From the NCBI GenBank assembly GCA_026214975.1, contig CM047808.1, positions 56,632,583-56,696,582 of the forward strand: a DNA stretch of 64,000 nucleotides, written 5' to 3'. This DNA is from Gentiana macrophylla. Lineage: Eukaryota > Streptophyta > Magnoliopsida > Gentianales > Gentianaceae. The translations under genes and the position numbers were made by a program. Positions 1 to 11,006 of the stretch are shown here, in pieces. The notes beneath the pieces are model-generated. The model had not been told where the DNA came from, did not search any database, and saw nothing but the letters and a program-made list of their open reading frames with translations. How positions within the stretch are numbered: the first letter of the stretch is position 1; each line of letters opens with the position of its first letter.

Positions 1-25
1 GAATCTCCTCAAGTAGCTAAAGAGA

Positions 26-495
26 ATGAGGAATTACATGCTTGTGTATTTAGGTGCAGACCTGAATATCGTGGGTTGTACTGATTATGACTTTCAGTCA
101 GTGAAGGATGATCGTAAGTTGATCACAGGCTCATTGTTTACTCTTGGAAGAGGAGCCGTAGTTTGGAGAAACGAATCAACCCAACATTGCGGTTTCAACT
201 ATGGAAGCCGAATACATAGCAAATTACGAGGCGCCTAAGGAAGCGGTATGGCTCAAGAAGTTTCTTGGTGATTTGGAAGTAATTCCGAATATAAACGATC
301 CAATACCACTTTATTGTGACAACAATAGAGCGGTGTCGAATTCCAAGGAACCGTGAAGTCACAAGATATCAAAGAATATAGAGAGAAAGTACCATCTGAT
401 TAGAGAGATCATGCATAGGGGCGACATTTTGGTCCTAAAGATCGCCTCGGCCGACAATCTAGTGATCCGCTTACCAAGACGCTGCATCTAATGTC
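26..495 (+). pseudogene. Ty1/copia polyprotein 3' end (RNase H), degenerate
   Basis: This is the C-terminal RNase H part of a copia Pol, entering from the left edge. Frame 26-238 reads the RNase H block (DYDFQSVKDDRKLITGS, then GAVVW). The reading continues in another frame from 198 (TMEAEYIANYEA, then EAVWLKKFLGDL and LYCDNNRAV) to a stop at 354, and in a third frame with ERKYHLIREIMHRGD. In intact copia elements these blocks are consecutive, so at least two frameshifts separate them here. In the family the domain removes RNA from the RNA-DNA hybrid during reverse transcription. The reading ends about 150 bp before the polypurine tract and 3' LTR, the usual copia spacing. Gag, protease, integrase and RT lie outside the window. 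Non-functional as read. Confidence 0.85.
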
Positions 496-630
496 ATTGA
501 TAAGCACTTGGAGTGTATGGGGAGTGAGAGACATGTCTCATCCGCTTTTTAGAGCAAGTGGGAGGAATAGTTAGTAGATAGATAAATGTAATAGGTGTGC
601 TCTAAAAACAATTGTTGCTTGTCATTACGG

Positions 631-643
631 GCAAGTGGGAGAT
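631..643 (+). other. Polypurine tract of the left-edge copia element
   Basis: The purine-rich run GCAAGTGGGAGAT directly precedes the TGTTAG that opens the 3' LTR. It is the expected primer for plus-strand DNA synthesis. A second near-copy, GCAAGTGGGAGGA, lies about 80 bp upstream near 554. Confidence 0.8.
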
Positions 644-989
644 TGTTAGGTGTAATGCTCGAAAGACAATTTATGTAATTTTTTTTATTTAATAAATGAT
701 AGATTTTATTCCATCTTATTATTTTCTTTATGCTTATATTTAATACACTGCTGAAAACCCCAAGTTGTATCATATGTAGCCATATAACATAGTGTGTGAC
801 ACACATGAGGATTAAGTTTATGGTGATACACTTGAACTATTAGTCTGTGGTGAACTTAATCAAAGTATGGGGTCTATTGATTAAACCATCATTAATGCGC
901 CCAAAACACTTTATGGTGTGACCGTCTTATCCGGACCGTCTATATTGGCTGTCTAAGTGGGGCATTTATATATGATAAGAGTCATATAG

Positions 990-3900
990 TGTTGGTCTGT
1001 TGAAAAGGCTTTGGTAAAGTTTAGAAGGGGGGGTGAATAAACTTAACACTTAAAACTTTTAGAGTTAACAAACTCAAAGAAGTTCCGTAAGCGTCGATCG
1101 ATCGCTCAAGAGTCTCACGACCACTTAGTAGTCTCACGACAAAGATCGGGTCAATCAGTTATAATATACTTGACCACCATAAACCAATACTAGCAAGAGG
1201 ACTAGGCCCATCGTAGTATAGCTATAGTGAATCAAGGTCGATCCCACAGGAACCAATTGTGGATCATCTTATATACAAACAATTAATTAAACATGTCAAG
1301 GACATAGAGGCGGTCTACGACCAACATAAGACAAGAAAGGTAAAGACACGACTTTCGACACAACGTAATTAACCTCCCCAATTATAGTCTTTATCGCTTG
1401 GACCTAGATAATTTATATAATAAACTCGAACTTATTAATCGTCAATCCGCTTGTATCTATCTTAGATTGGCTACGGAGTCATCCTCTTTAACTTGACTTA
1501 GCACCGGTTAGGTTGCTGTATCACTGTATACATTATGTGACTTCACCTTTTGGGTATCCATCTCATATAACTTGCACGCTACGACACTAAGGATGCCGAT
1601 ATTAATCGTACACCTCGCCTGTGTAACATTCCTATGGTTAGGCGATTTCCTAAACGATTACTCAAGCTCTCGCCAACTAGCAATTACCAAGTTATAGTCT
1701 CATGCTAATTCCCGAATAATCAGGTGCATGCAATTCCCGAATATAAACCTACCTAGATAACGCCGAACGTCCGTGAAGAGCAATTCATAAGCCTACCTAA
1801 GAGTTTTATATTGGTATTTCCTTTTTTACACGCTTTACTTAAACTAAGCGAGTAACGTAGCTATAGCCATACCTACCGAGATAATAAATTCTATTAAGTT
1901 AACCTAACCATAAAGACATGGCTATCTAACGGATGAACAGGCGCCGGTCGACCGAATACAGACACTCGGTCGAATCGAATGGTCCTTTCCCCAGATTGCA
2001 TCCCCGAATATATCTCTCGGCGTTTCATCATACACAACGGATTAAACAAAGAATTGTGAAAGCATTCATATAAACTAACTTAGATACACATTAATTAAAC
2101 AATGCATTCATGGATAGAAACTAAGTAGATGACGTAGGTTATGGGATCCTCATGTACAAGGTATCGCCACCTCCCTAACGTCATAGCCTAGATCTACATC
2201 ATCTAGCTATGATTAACTAACTCAAACGATAAAGCATAATTGGGGGGGACTAATTACTTAAAAGAAAGAAACAGAAAATAAAGGCTTCCATATTGCAGCC
2301 CTTAAATTGTCGAAACCCTCAAATTATTCTACATTGTATCAAAGTTATATTATGAATTGTAAGATTGAAGAAAGAATGAAGGGATGATTTACAATTTCTC
2401 GTAGAGTCGCCGCTTATATAGGAGTTTCACGACTTATGAAGGATCTAGAAGGTAAATATGAAAAATCCGATAAGTGACCGAGATGACACACTCGGTCGAA
2501 TTAAAGCTATAGGCTCGGGCCGATCGAACCTATTTTTGCACGTGATAAACGCTGCTTTCTTTGTCCGACTTGTTACCCAACGCATTCTTTCCGTGTCGAT
2601 CCGATTCCTCCGATTTATCTCTTGATTATTGCTCCGATTTTCTTCCTTATTATCTTGAGATCCATTGATTGAATGACATTTATCCTCCCGATTTATCACG
2701 ATCTACGAAAATCGCATTTATCGCACAATAAATCGGTCTTTTGATAATAAAACAAATAAATACCAAATATCATATTAATAATCACTTAACATTAAATAAT
2801 AAATATAAATGAGTGATTTAATATGAAATACACATTATTAATCTCGATTTAAGGTCAATGTTGATGACTTTACGGGTATAATTTGACCATCATTAGATGC
2901 TTTCAAAGAATCACGATCGTTGATTTTACTGAATTTGTTGCAGTGGAATATATTCAAGATAAGCCTTATTACTTCTTGTTAAAATATGATACTAAGTATT
3001 AGATACTCAGTAGTGTAAGTGTGTGATTCAGCTTGCTAGTTTCAAAGAGGTTTATGTGCTTAATATGCTAAATGCGAAATTAAATGCGTAAAAGTAAGTA
3101 GGAATTTTATAGTGGTTCCGTGGTGTAATCTCGTCACCCACTCTTCTCCTGTGATGTTGGAGGTAATTCACTAGAGATCTTTGAGGTTGCGCTTACAAAA
3201 AATCTGTAAGTTGTCCGTCCATCACCAATAACTATGGCTTCACAAACTGAACACTTGGAACAGGTAGGATTGCTGCTGCAAAGTCTTCCACTGGCCCTTG
3301 AAGGGTGCCTCTTCACCAGCTCCACCACATACAACATTTCATGACACCTAAGTGCTTCTCTGTCTTCAGCAAGTTTCTTGTAAGAGAAAGTTTGAATCAA
3401 GAAAGTGATTCAGCTTTCAGCAGCTTGATCAGGATGAAATGATCAGCAGGTTACACTTGGAGAATTTACTAGATCAGTAGCTTTAAGCTCACTAGCAACA
3501 ACAGGTTGATTTCTTGATAAGAAACTGATAGCTCAGGATTGATAGTTGTTTTTCTCTTTTTAATTCACATCACACGTATCTGAATTATAAGTCCTCTATT
3601 TATAGTATAGAATCCTGTGACTTATGTTTGAAATTCAAACATAGCCATTTCATATTTGTCCCCATCTTGACTTGCTTTCGTCCTCAGACATAGTAATCGA
3701 CAATCGCTGGCTTACTTTTGACAGTTTTTAGACTGTCTACCCTTTGACTTGTATCCATTGGATAAAGCTCTGAATCTTTCCAACGTTCCTTAATCTTAAC
3801 CATTGATTTGTTGACAAAATCAAGAGTTGTTATCTGTCCTTATCCTTGTAATCTTCCAATGTAACCTTTGATTAAATAGAAATATGTATTCAGCAGGTTC

Positions 3901-4424
3901 CTTGTGTATGTAAGTCTGCTGAGATACTTGGCAGTCAGCTGTTCCAAGTTTGTTGTGTTTATAAAACACTACAGCTGACTTCTTTATATCTAACTTTTTG
4001 TTATGAAGTTAGATTACACCAATTTGAACCTAACTAAGTTCCAATCACCACTTAACTTTTAGAACTTAGACCTTGTACACAAGGTATATGTAATCAGTTT
4101 AGGTCATCACAGACTTCCCTAAATTCTGATTTCATATCCTTGACTTTAAACACTAAGTTTGATCCTTTAGTCTTCAATAACCGAGTTTGAGCCTCACCTT
4201 TCGCCTTCAAAGAGTTCCTAAACTAGTCTAATGACTCAGTACCTTATCGACCTAGACAAAGTCTCATTGATGAAAGTCAGCTGACCTTTTACAATGCTTG
4301 TTTGATCAAACCTATACAAAGATAAAACTCTAATAAGCCTATGCATTTAATCTAGACAACTTTTTGCCTTTGCTCTATAACAGCTAGTCTGGCACTCCAC
4401 TAAAACTTTAAAATATGTCCAACA
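990..4424 (-). mobile_element. Nested solo LTR of a SIRE-like copia element, TSD TATAG
   Basis: The insert begins TGTTGGTCTGTTGAAAAGGC and ends GTCCAACA. It is bounded by TATAG at 985-989 and 4425-4429. Its left end is the reverse complement of the 3' end of the SIRE-like LTRs at 17377-18979, 35787-37400 and 52053-53590 (for example CCAAAGCCTTTACAAG), so it lies on the minus strand. No internal domain is present, so it is a solo LTR formed by LTR-LTR recombination. About 1.8 kb of foreign sequence (about 1100-2925) interrupts it, leaving roughly 1.6 kb of LTR, the same length as the other copies. Confidence 0.8.
1100..2925 (-). mobile_element. Insertion inside the nested solo LTR, probable gypsy LTR fragment
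   Basis: The segment separates two halves of the SIRE-like LTR. Near its left end is CGTAGTATAGCTATAGTGAA followed by GGTCGATCCCACAGGAA, the reverse complement of the block commonly found near the 3' end of Tat/Athila-type LTRs. It has no coding potential. GC-rich CGGTCGA and TCGACCG repeats occur near 1945-1980 and 2475-2530. I could not find a clear TSD, so both ends are approximate and the lineage is inferred. Confidence 0.4.
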
Positions 4425-5175
4425 TATAGGACTGGACCGATTTAATCTACGTTTCTCATATAATTCCGTGACTGAGAAATCTTATTAAATCACAAGATGA
4501 TCATATATGGATTAACCTTAATCCTGAAGTGATTACAAACTCCTACTTGTTTCAGGATAGGGTTTGATATGTTCGTTAAGGATCGCTAAGAGGTGCGGTC
4601 GGAATCACTTTCACGTTGGCACTATTCTGGAGTGAGTGAGAAGTGTGTGTTTCACAGATATGGGATCCATTCCTTCCCGTGGGAAGTAGAAAGATAATCC
4701 TCTTATTTGTTAATTCTAGAGACTGATCAACCCGTAGAGTTCGTATTGGTTATGAACTAATCGATCACTAGTGGGTTAATGGTAAATAAGGATAAGATGT
4801 ATTGAAGAAGGTTTACGGAAATATTCCTGCTTCATTATGGTTAGTCTATGAAGGGTTAGTTTATATGTAATGATTATATCAACTCGACTGGACACTTATC
4901 GACTCGATCGGAGGTTTTGAGAATAAGTTATATCTATAATCGATAGAGTTTAGTTTCGATTTATGGTATGCGTAATTCGGAGTTAATAAGTTGAGCGTAA
5001 ATATTCTCGCTCGATGAATATTTTATTTAATTTATATCTATCACATCCGTGATTTCTAGTACACCTCTCACAAAACAAAATCCAGAAGAAAAAAAAATTT
5101 ATTACCGAATATTCTTGTTTGGACATTCTGGATATTTGCCGTATATAATTTATTGGTGCGTTTTGAATTTGAGTA

Positions 5176-5502
5176 ATGTCAAAGGAGAGTCATATCGATA
5201 CCTATTTTCGGATATTCGAACGACGTTTTAATGATCAGATGGATAGAAAATTTGAAGAGATGAAGGCTCTATTTCATGACATGTTAAAAGAAAGATGTGG
5301 TGGTAAAGATAATCGTGGTGGTAGAGGTAATCGTGGTGGTAGAGATATCCGTGATGGTACAAATTTAGTTAAGAAAACTTCTACAGAGCCATTTTCTGTT
5401 TTTTGCGGTCATTGTAAAGGGAGTGGACATCACTATTATGATTGCCCTGATTTATTGCGAGAACTACGTAGAATCGATTTAGGAAGCTCGTTTGAACCGT
5501 GA
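5176..5502 (+). pseudogene. Gag-like protein with RG-rich stretch and CCHC zinc knuckle
   Basis: The 108-residue frame starts at an ATG and reads a charged helix (RRFNDQMDRKFEEMKALF), then a Gly/Arg/Asn-rich stretch (residues about 41-61), then a knuckle CGHCKGSGHHYYDC with the C-x2-C-x4-H-x4-C spacing of retroviral nucleocapsid. In the family such a domain packages element RNA. The frame ends at a stop at 5500-5502. In the next frame an acidic stretch follows (DSVEVKNDEDK, then ENEPRGAEI), suggesting one frameshift and a longer original Gag. No protease follows. The gag assignment rests on the knuckle and on the Pol tail and LTR downstream. Confidence 0.55.
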
Positions 5503-6116
5503 ATCAACAAGAGAAGAAGACTCGGTTGAAGTGAAAAACGATGAAGATAAGAGTGCGGTGGAGATGAATATTGAGAATGAGCCGAGAGGAGCGGAGATTG
5601 ATAATGCACGTACACCTCCATTTGTTGTCGAGAACGTATGGAAGAGATAGAGAAGTCGATTCTCTCTCATTAGTCTCTTGTTCGAGCTCTATCATATCTT
5701 TTTGCAGGTACATGATGATCATCTAGTTGAGGAGAAAACAGGGGCTAATCGATATAGCCAATCCAAACAATATATTGCCTATTGATGTTCTTGTCCTGAT
5801 TGACATTGATGGAAAACCAAGTACACCTTTATTGATCCTTTTGCGCTTTATCCGATTCTCATCCTTATGATTATGTTGTCGATCTAGAGAACATTATTTG
5901 CAATGCGCACTCACAACACTACTACTCATTGGTTTCATTGGCGATGTATGCATCAACAACTCAAGACCTATTGATTTGAAGTGGTATGTTCGCTTTGTAT
6001 TTGATCCGGGCATATCATTGGTGTTCGTAGTTGGTTCGGCCTGCTTTGTGCTTATTGTCGCTTTACGACATCCTTTGATTCGAGGTCAATCCTTTCCAAC
6101 CGGGAGGGGAAAGATG

Positions 6117-6615
6117 TGATCAAAGATGAGACGCTTTTGGCTTGGAGTCTATTTATTTTATCATCTATCCCACATTGTTTCCGTATGCGAGTTTAGTAGA
6201 CTTTTGTTATTATTTATTAGGTTTTTTTTATTTTTATATTTCTATTATTTATTTTTGTCCCACATCGCTTAGGAGATGTTTTATTTTTTTCAATGTAGCC
6301 TATAAAAAGGCTTTAGTAGTACTCTTTGTAATCAGACAAATTTTGATATATTATATTTGAAGCTTTTAAGCTTTGGTGAGTTTTCTCACGTTGGTGTTTG
6401 GTGGATTCCAACGCCGTTGTTTGGTGGATTCCAAACGGAACTTATCAAGGTTCCGGCGCGCACCTTGTATGCGTCAGATACCAAGGTTCTTAGATACGGG
6501 TTATCTAAGGGTTGAGGTCATACCAAGGTTCTTAGTTACGAGTTAGCTAGGGTCGCGTGCTCATTTTATTGGTGCCTTCACCGGTCCTTCGGCATTTTCG
6601 ATCTCGATTCGATCA
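6117..6615 (+). repeat. Short LTR of the chromovirus-like fragment, with TATA box
   Basis: The 499-bp block begins TGATCAAAGATG directly after the purine-rich GGGAGGGGAAAGATG and ends GATTCGATCA, giving the TG...CA ends of an LTR. A TATA box, TATAAAAAGG, lies at 6301-6310, after TCCCACATCGCTTAGG. The paired short repeats CGTTGGTGTTTGGTGG and GTTGTTTGGTGGATTCC follow near 6390-6435. No 5' partner LTR is present. Confidence 0.5.
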
Positions 6616-7340
6616 CGGATCACATCAGATCCTAACACGCGAGTGTTTTCTCGTGTTATGGAACCTCGAGAATAAATTAAATAGTTGGTCTATTTAATGA
6701 ATATGCAATATTATTTATTTGGTAAATAATATGTAAAATAGAAAAGACATTTTCTATTAAATTTAATGATGAAATTGGCTCCACATATTGTGATAAATTA
6801 GGAAAAGAAATTTTTCAAGATTATGTCACATGTGTAATTAATTAATTATCTATTTGTTTGATAATTAATGGAAAATAAGAGATTGATTTTTCGAATTATC
6901 TCTTATCTTTTAAAAATATCTTTCCGTGTGGGAATAGGTATTCTCGTGTGAAAATGATAATTCTCTTGGCTAATTATTTTTCCAAAGATAAAAAGAGTTC
7001 CTCCTAGCACAATAATCACCACATACTTGCGCCACTTTCACAAATAAATAAGAGAAAATTAGTTTCTTGTTCTAGTATTTAAGAGAAGAAAAACCTAGGG
7101 TTTTTCTTGTGCATATTCGGAGAGAGGTTCTGAGGCGAGGATGGACGCCCACCAATCGTCGCTAGAGATACATTCCGAAAGACTCATGGCTTCTATCTCA
7201 TCCATTTATTATTCCTCTTAAAACAAGGTAAATCTTCAACCTTCTCGTAATCGCATTAATTATTTATGTAGATCATATCGTAGTAAAATCGTATGCAAAT
7301 TTATTCGTAGCTTCACTGTGAATGATCGAAAGGCCTCGAT

Positions 7341-8707
7341 CGGTCTTGTGAATCGATTTCACGATCCAATTATGGATCGGATCCAGATTTGGGTTTCAGA
7401 TATCCAAAGACACCAAACATCGGTCTACTTATGCATAGCCATATTCATGAGCTTGCCGCCACATCTCGAGCGCCGAGCAATTGCCATACGGGCCGATGAT
7501 TGACATGTTTGCTTTGGAGGACAAGATGAAAGCTCTCATCGTTGTCGCTTTGGGAGGACCTTGAGCCGATGATCAGCCACAAATGGTACAACACGCACTC
7601 AAGACACGCCGGTCGAGAGCCAAGAGGGAGCGTGCATCCGGTCCACGGAACATCCCGGACTCGTAGAGCTATGTTAGAGGAGCACTCGAGAGAAATTGCG
7701 TAGTCCGCATCACAAGATGGATAGAATTATAGATTTTCTAGAGTTCCTCCATCGACCCCACCACCTAAGACTCGCCCGCACGCCACCGAGCATCATCTTC
7801 TACTTCTCATCGTTGTCGCCTCCAGCTTCTGCACCACCTCCGGTTTTGAGCCTAGAGATGACTGGAGGATTATTATGAGGAGGACTAATTTTTCTTTCTT
7901 TTCGTTGTTGTTATTTTCCATTTTCTTGTTTTCATTTCCTATCTAGTACATGTAGCAGATTTTTATTAATATAATGATTTTGTCGGCTTAATTTGTTTGG
8001 GGTTATTTATTTTCTCTTCTACTGCCGCGATATTGTTATACGATTTCTTGTCACCACTATTCTTCTTGGTTTGTTTGAGTTACTTAGCGCAGATTCGTCA
8101 CAGATTACTTCCATGAGCCCAATGATTTATGAACCGATCCAATTCTTCTTTGGCTCCACCCTTAACGAAGCTAAGTTTCTTTTCGTTTTTCATTTTTCCT
8201 CTTACACATTGGGGACAATGTTTCGATTAAGTGAGGGGTAAGGGACGTCACTTAGCTTCTAAGCATTATATTCCATGAATTATGTGATTATCTTGATTCT
8301 CCTTGATGCACTGTTCACCACCTAGACTTTGACATTTCGACAGAATTTTGAAAAAATATGATATCTTTGATCTTTTCGAGTTAATTGACTTCATCTTTGT
8401 TCCACGATGTACAAGTGAAGGTAAGTGTCCACTTAAGAAGTAGTGGCGTATTAAGTGCATATTCTCACTATGAGCCACCATTTTAAGCACGTATAACTCA
8501 CTTCTCTTGGTATGTAGTCAATAGCATATTGCTTTGATTAGAGTTGACCCTGGCTTTATCCCGAATGATGTTTCACCAACGCTTATAAAGGCAAAGGAAT
8601 TTTGGATACGGTAGTTTATCAAGAGTGAGACCATTAGGATAGATAAATTTATGAGAGTCCACCCGCCAAGAAAGAGAAGTGCATTCAAATATATACATCT
8701 ATATTCT
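7341..8707 (+). mobile_element. Ath-1: 3' part of an old Athila-like element, up to the LARD insertion
   Basis: After the copia LTR the sequence reads as decayed gypsy 3' region. Short matches to Athila-type post-integrase frames are visible (LPYGPMIDMFALEDKM near 7480-7530, RASGPRNIPDS near 7632-7664), separated by frame breaks. No longer protein can be read. A conserved noncoding hairpin with a purine run follows at 8206-8240. The element is cut at 8707 by LARD and resumes at 14527. Its 5' half is absent. Confidence 0.5.
8206..8240 (+). other. Hairpin plus internal polypurine-like tract of Ath-1
   Basis: Arms ACATTG (8206-8211) and CAATGT (8216-8221) enclose the loop GGGA. TTAAGTGAGGGGT follows eight bases later. 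The same arrangement occurs in LARD, Ath-2 and Ath-3 with different arm sequences. Confidence 0.6.
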
Positions 8708-10183
8708 TGTTAAGGGTGATTTTATACGTTTTATAAGGATATATTTTATATCAATTTCCCCCATATTTGGATGTTTTTTTTCATAGAAATCGAGCTTTAT
8801 ATTGAATTATTGAGTAAATGGTGTTTTTATTAGTTAAATCTCAAAACGTAACGAATTATGTGCTTAAATGGTGATTTTATATGATTTTGGAATTGTGTTA
8901 CGCTTTGGTATGTTTTTCCTATTGTTGTAGATACTCATTGATGATGGAAGAGAGGATTTTAGAGAGCCAAATTCGTGATTGGAAAGGATCAATCAAGATT
9001 TATGGAAGATTAAAAGAGATAAGGAAAGAAATAAATCAAGATAAAGATGGAATTATCAATTTGATCGACAATCGGATCAAGCGCCCAAGGGAAGTGAACG
9101 AGCGCCCAAGTCGGGACGGGCGTTGTAATATTGAACGAGCGCTCATAGGTCCGACTAGAAACAGAGTCTGTGAGATCGCTTTCAAACGAACGTCCAAATT
9201 CGGTCCAATGCATTCCGACGGGCGTTCGGTTATTCAAACGGGCGTCCAACCCAAATTGACTTAAGCGGCCGACCTAAACCTCTATATAAACAGCCGCATG
9301 ATCAACCCTAATTCTACATAATTCATTCAGCCGTAATTCACAAAGAGCGGCCGCGCCTCCGAGGCATCAAGGCGGTCACCCGAGCCTTGTGCTCGGGTGA
9401 TCCGGGTTAGATTAGGATGTCGTTTTCTTCCGTTTTCGATTCATGGATTCAATCATGTACCAAAGTACGTGAGTTTATTTATTTAATTTATTCACCCCTT
9501 ATTCATTTTTTGTGATCTTTTAATTCATGTTGTATCGTTTCTATGATTATGATGCTATTATGTGAATTAGATCGAGAGATCGCCATGCTATTGATGTTTA
9601 CAACATACGGAAGTTGCGTAGACTAGATCACCATAGAAAGATAGGATTTTTAATCATTAATGATGACAAGTTAATTGGTTAATTATCTAGGTTGTTAGGT
9701 TCAAATATCGAGATTTAACTTGAATCTACGCCTTCGCTTTTGTATGAAAATTGGTCTCAACATTCGGAAGAGGAGAGATCGATAACGGATTCACTAAGAG
9801 ATTAGGGGTTTGTGTCTCGTGTAAAGGTGAAACCACAATTTGAATTAAAATCATGAGACGAACTAGGGTTGAGATCACTTGGTTTGTATGATGTTTGATC
9901 CTATGTATCCTTAGTTTATGTTTTTATTATTTGTTCTAGCTTAGATTTATTTTAGTTGTTCTTTGAGTTTTTATGTTTAATCTTTCGCTTATTTGTTTTC
10001 TTGAGTAACAATTGAGAGGATTAATAAAATTAGATTCAACATCCCAATTCCTCGTGGATCGACTCCTTACTTATCTCGCTCTACTATCAACAACCCGGTA
10101 TTCGGCCGGTTAGGAGTTAGTTTTGCATGTGTAGTTAGGGTTATAAATTTTCTTTTGTTTAATGATGCAAAATCCTCCGAACA
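8708..10183 (+). repeat. 5' LTR of LARD
   Basis: It runs from TGTTAAGGG to CCGAACA and matches 13047-14521 almost throughout. Differences cluster in the GC-rich palindrome stretch 9064-9260. A TATA box (TATATAA, 9283-9289) defines U3/R. The LTR ends in an Athila-like block with CTCGTGGATCGACTCC and ACCCGGTATTCGGCCGG. A 127-codon open frame inside it (from 8881) is also present in the 3' LTR, but I do not consider it a gene. Confidence 0.92.
9067..9289 (+). promoter_or_regulatory. Cluster of ACG-NN-CGT inverted repeats upstream of the LARD TATA box
   Basis: Clear sites are ACGGGCGT at 9116-9123, 9218-9225 and 9238-9245, and ACGAACGT at 9186-9193, with related half-sites between. The TATA box TATATAA follows at 9283-9289, about 40 bp after the last site. 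The equivalent cluster and TATA box in the 3' LTR lie at 13405-13626. The position fits an LTR enhancer or promoter. Function is inferred. Confidence 0.6.
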
Positions 10184-10187
10184 AAAG

Positions 10188-10204
10188 TGGCGCCGTTGCC
10201 GGGA
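10188..10204 (+). other. Primer-binding site of LARD (tRNA-Asp)
   Basis: TGGCGCCGTTGCCGGGA starts five bases after the 5' LTR. It is complementary to the 3' end of plant tRNA-Asp, the primer usual in Athila elements. Confidence 0.92.
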
Positions 10205-10497
10205 ATCGGTGTCATGTTGAATCTGGTTTTGTTAATTTCTCGATTTTGTTACGCTTATTTTCGCTTTCAATAAAAGTAGCGCCGAATAGATTGAGAGTTT
10301 TTATTTTGCCGTGTTTCGATGACCGTAGGGTTAAGAATGTGCAAAAGTTTTTTACTCAATCTGCTTTACGTGAAGTTTGTGTTTAGTTGTTACCTAGTCT
10401 AACCCCTGTGCTAAAATTTATCTGTGGGTCGCTTTCTGCGTGCTCGTGATGTGTTGTGCTTATAAGATTTAGGGTTTCGTGTCTCTCCTCGCATTGT

Positions 10498-10825
10498 CTG
10501 CGCAAATTCGCTGTATGGACGAGCGCTCAAGTAAGTGAACGCCCGCCCAGCCTATAAGTTGCGTGAACGCACGTCCGGTTTTTAGACGCTCATCCGTCCC
10601 GCAAGTTTCGACTCGCTCGATTTCGTGATCCGAGACGAAGCGCTCGCTTTGTTGGACGACCGTCCGAGGAGAAATCACCAAGTGAACGGCCGTCCGTATT
10701 ATTCTCAACGCTCGTCGTGTGTGTCTTCATGGCGCATTTGCGCGCGCCTGGAAAGGGTTGAACGTTCGTCCAGTGCTGTGCTTTAAGGTGAACGTTCGTT
10801 TGAGTTAATGAACGCAAGTCCAGGT
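10498..10825 (+). repeat. Second cluster of ACG-NN-CGT inverted repeats in the LARD leader
   Basis: At least eight full or half sites occur in 330 bp, including ACGACCGT (10656-10663), ACGGCCGT (10686-10693) and ACGTTCGT (10762-10769). The two central bases differ from site to site while the ACG and CGT arms are kept. The stretch has no stable reading frame and lies downstream of the primer site, so it is transcribed leader rather than U3. Confidence 0.6.
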
Positions 10826-11006
10826 TCTGATTTTTTTTTCTTGATTTTATTTTCAATGCTTTTATTTGATGTGGATTTTTTAATACGAGCTTCTGTGGCT
10901 AATTTCTTTTACGTAGATGTTCTGAGCTTGCATATTCATATCTTTCCATCTACGAATCCATGTTACATAACTGATTAACTTTTATATACATGATTCATCT
11001 AGGCAT

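Larger units (their letters stand above)
5047..6615 (+). mobile_element. 5'-truncated Ty3/gypsy fragment, chromovirus-like
   Basis: This foreign block lies inside the left copia LTR. In order it holds a gag-like frame (5176-5502), scrambled sequence, a short Pol-like tail near 6078-6116 (FDSRSILSNREG, then DVIKDE), which resembles the conserved C-terminus of CRM/Reina/Galadriel polyproteins, and an LTR-like block from 6117. The host LTR resumes near 6616. No 5' LTR, protease, RT or integrase is visible, so the element is internally deleted and truncated. The left boundary is uncertain. Confidence 0.5.
644..7340 (+). mobile_element. 3' LTR of copia element (Angela-like), split by two nested insertions
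   Basis: The LTR opens TGTTAGGTGTAATGCTCGAA and is homologous, in opposite orientation, to the solo LTR at 41184-43029, which opens TGTTAGGTGTGATGCCCG. Homology runs over 644-989, resumes at 4430 (GACTGGACCGATTTAA against GGCTGGACCGATTTGA) and continues to about 5046. It resumes again at about 6616 and fades near 7340, where the sequence becomes gypsy-like. Without its insertions it is about 1.7 kb, the size of Angela-type LTRs. The left join of the second insertion and the right end of the LTR are approximate. Confidence 0.75.

Noticed and set aside
8881..9264. 127-codon open frame, present again at 13217-13600
   Set aside because: It lies wholly inside the LARD LTRs. Only the first 60 or so codons agree between the two LTRs and there is no protein similarity, so the repetition merely reflects LTR identity.
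10188..10204. Possible tRNA gene (tRNA-Asp 3' end)
   Set aside because: Only the 3'-terminal complement is present, at the exact distance from an LTR expected of a primer-binding site; no tRNA body is found.
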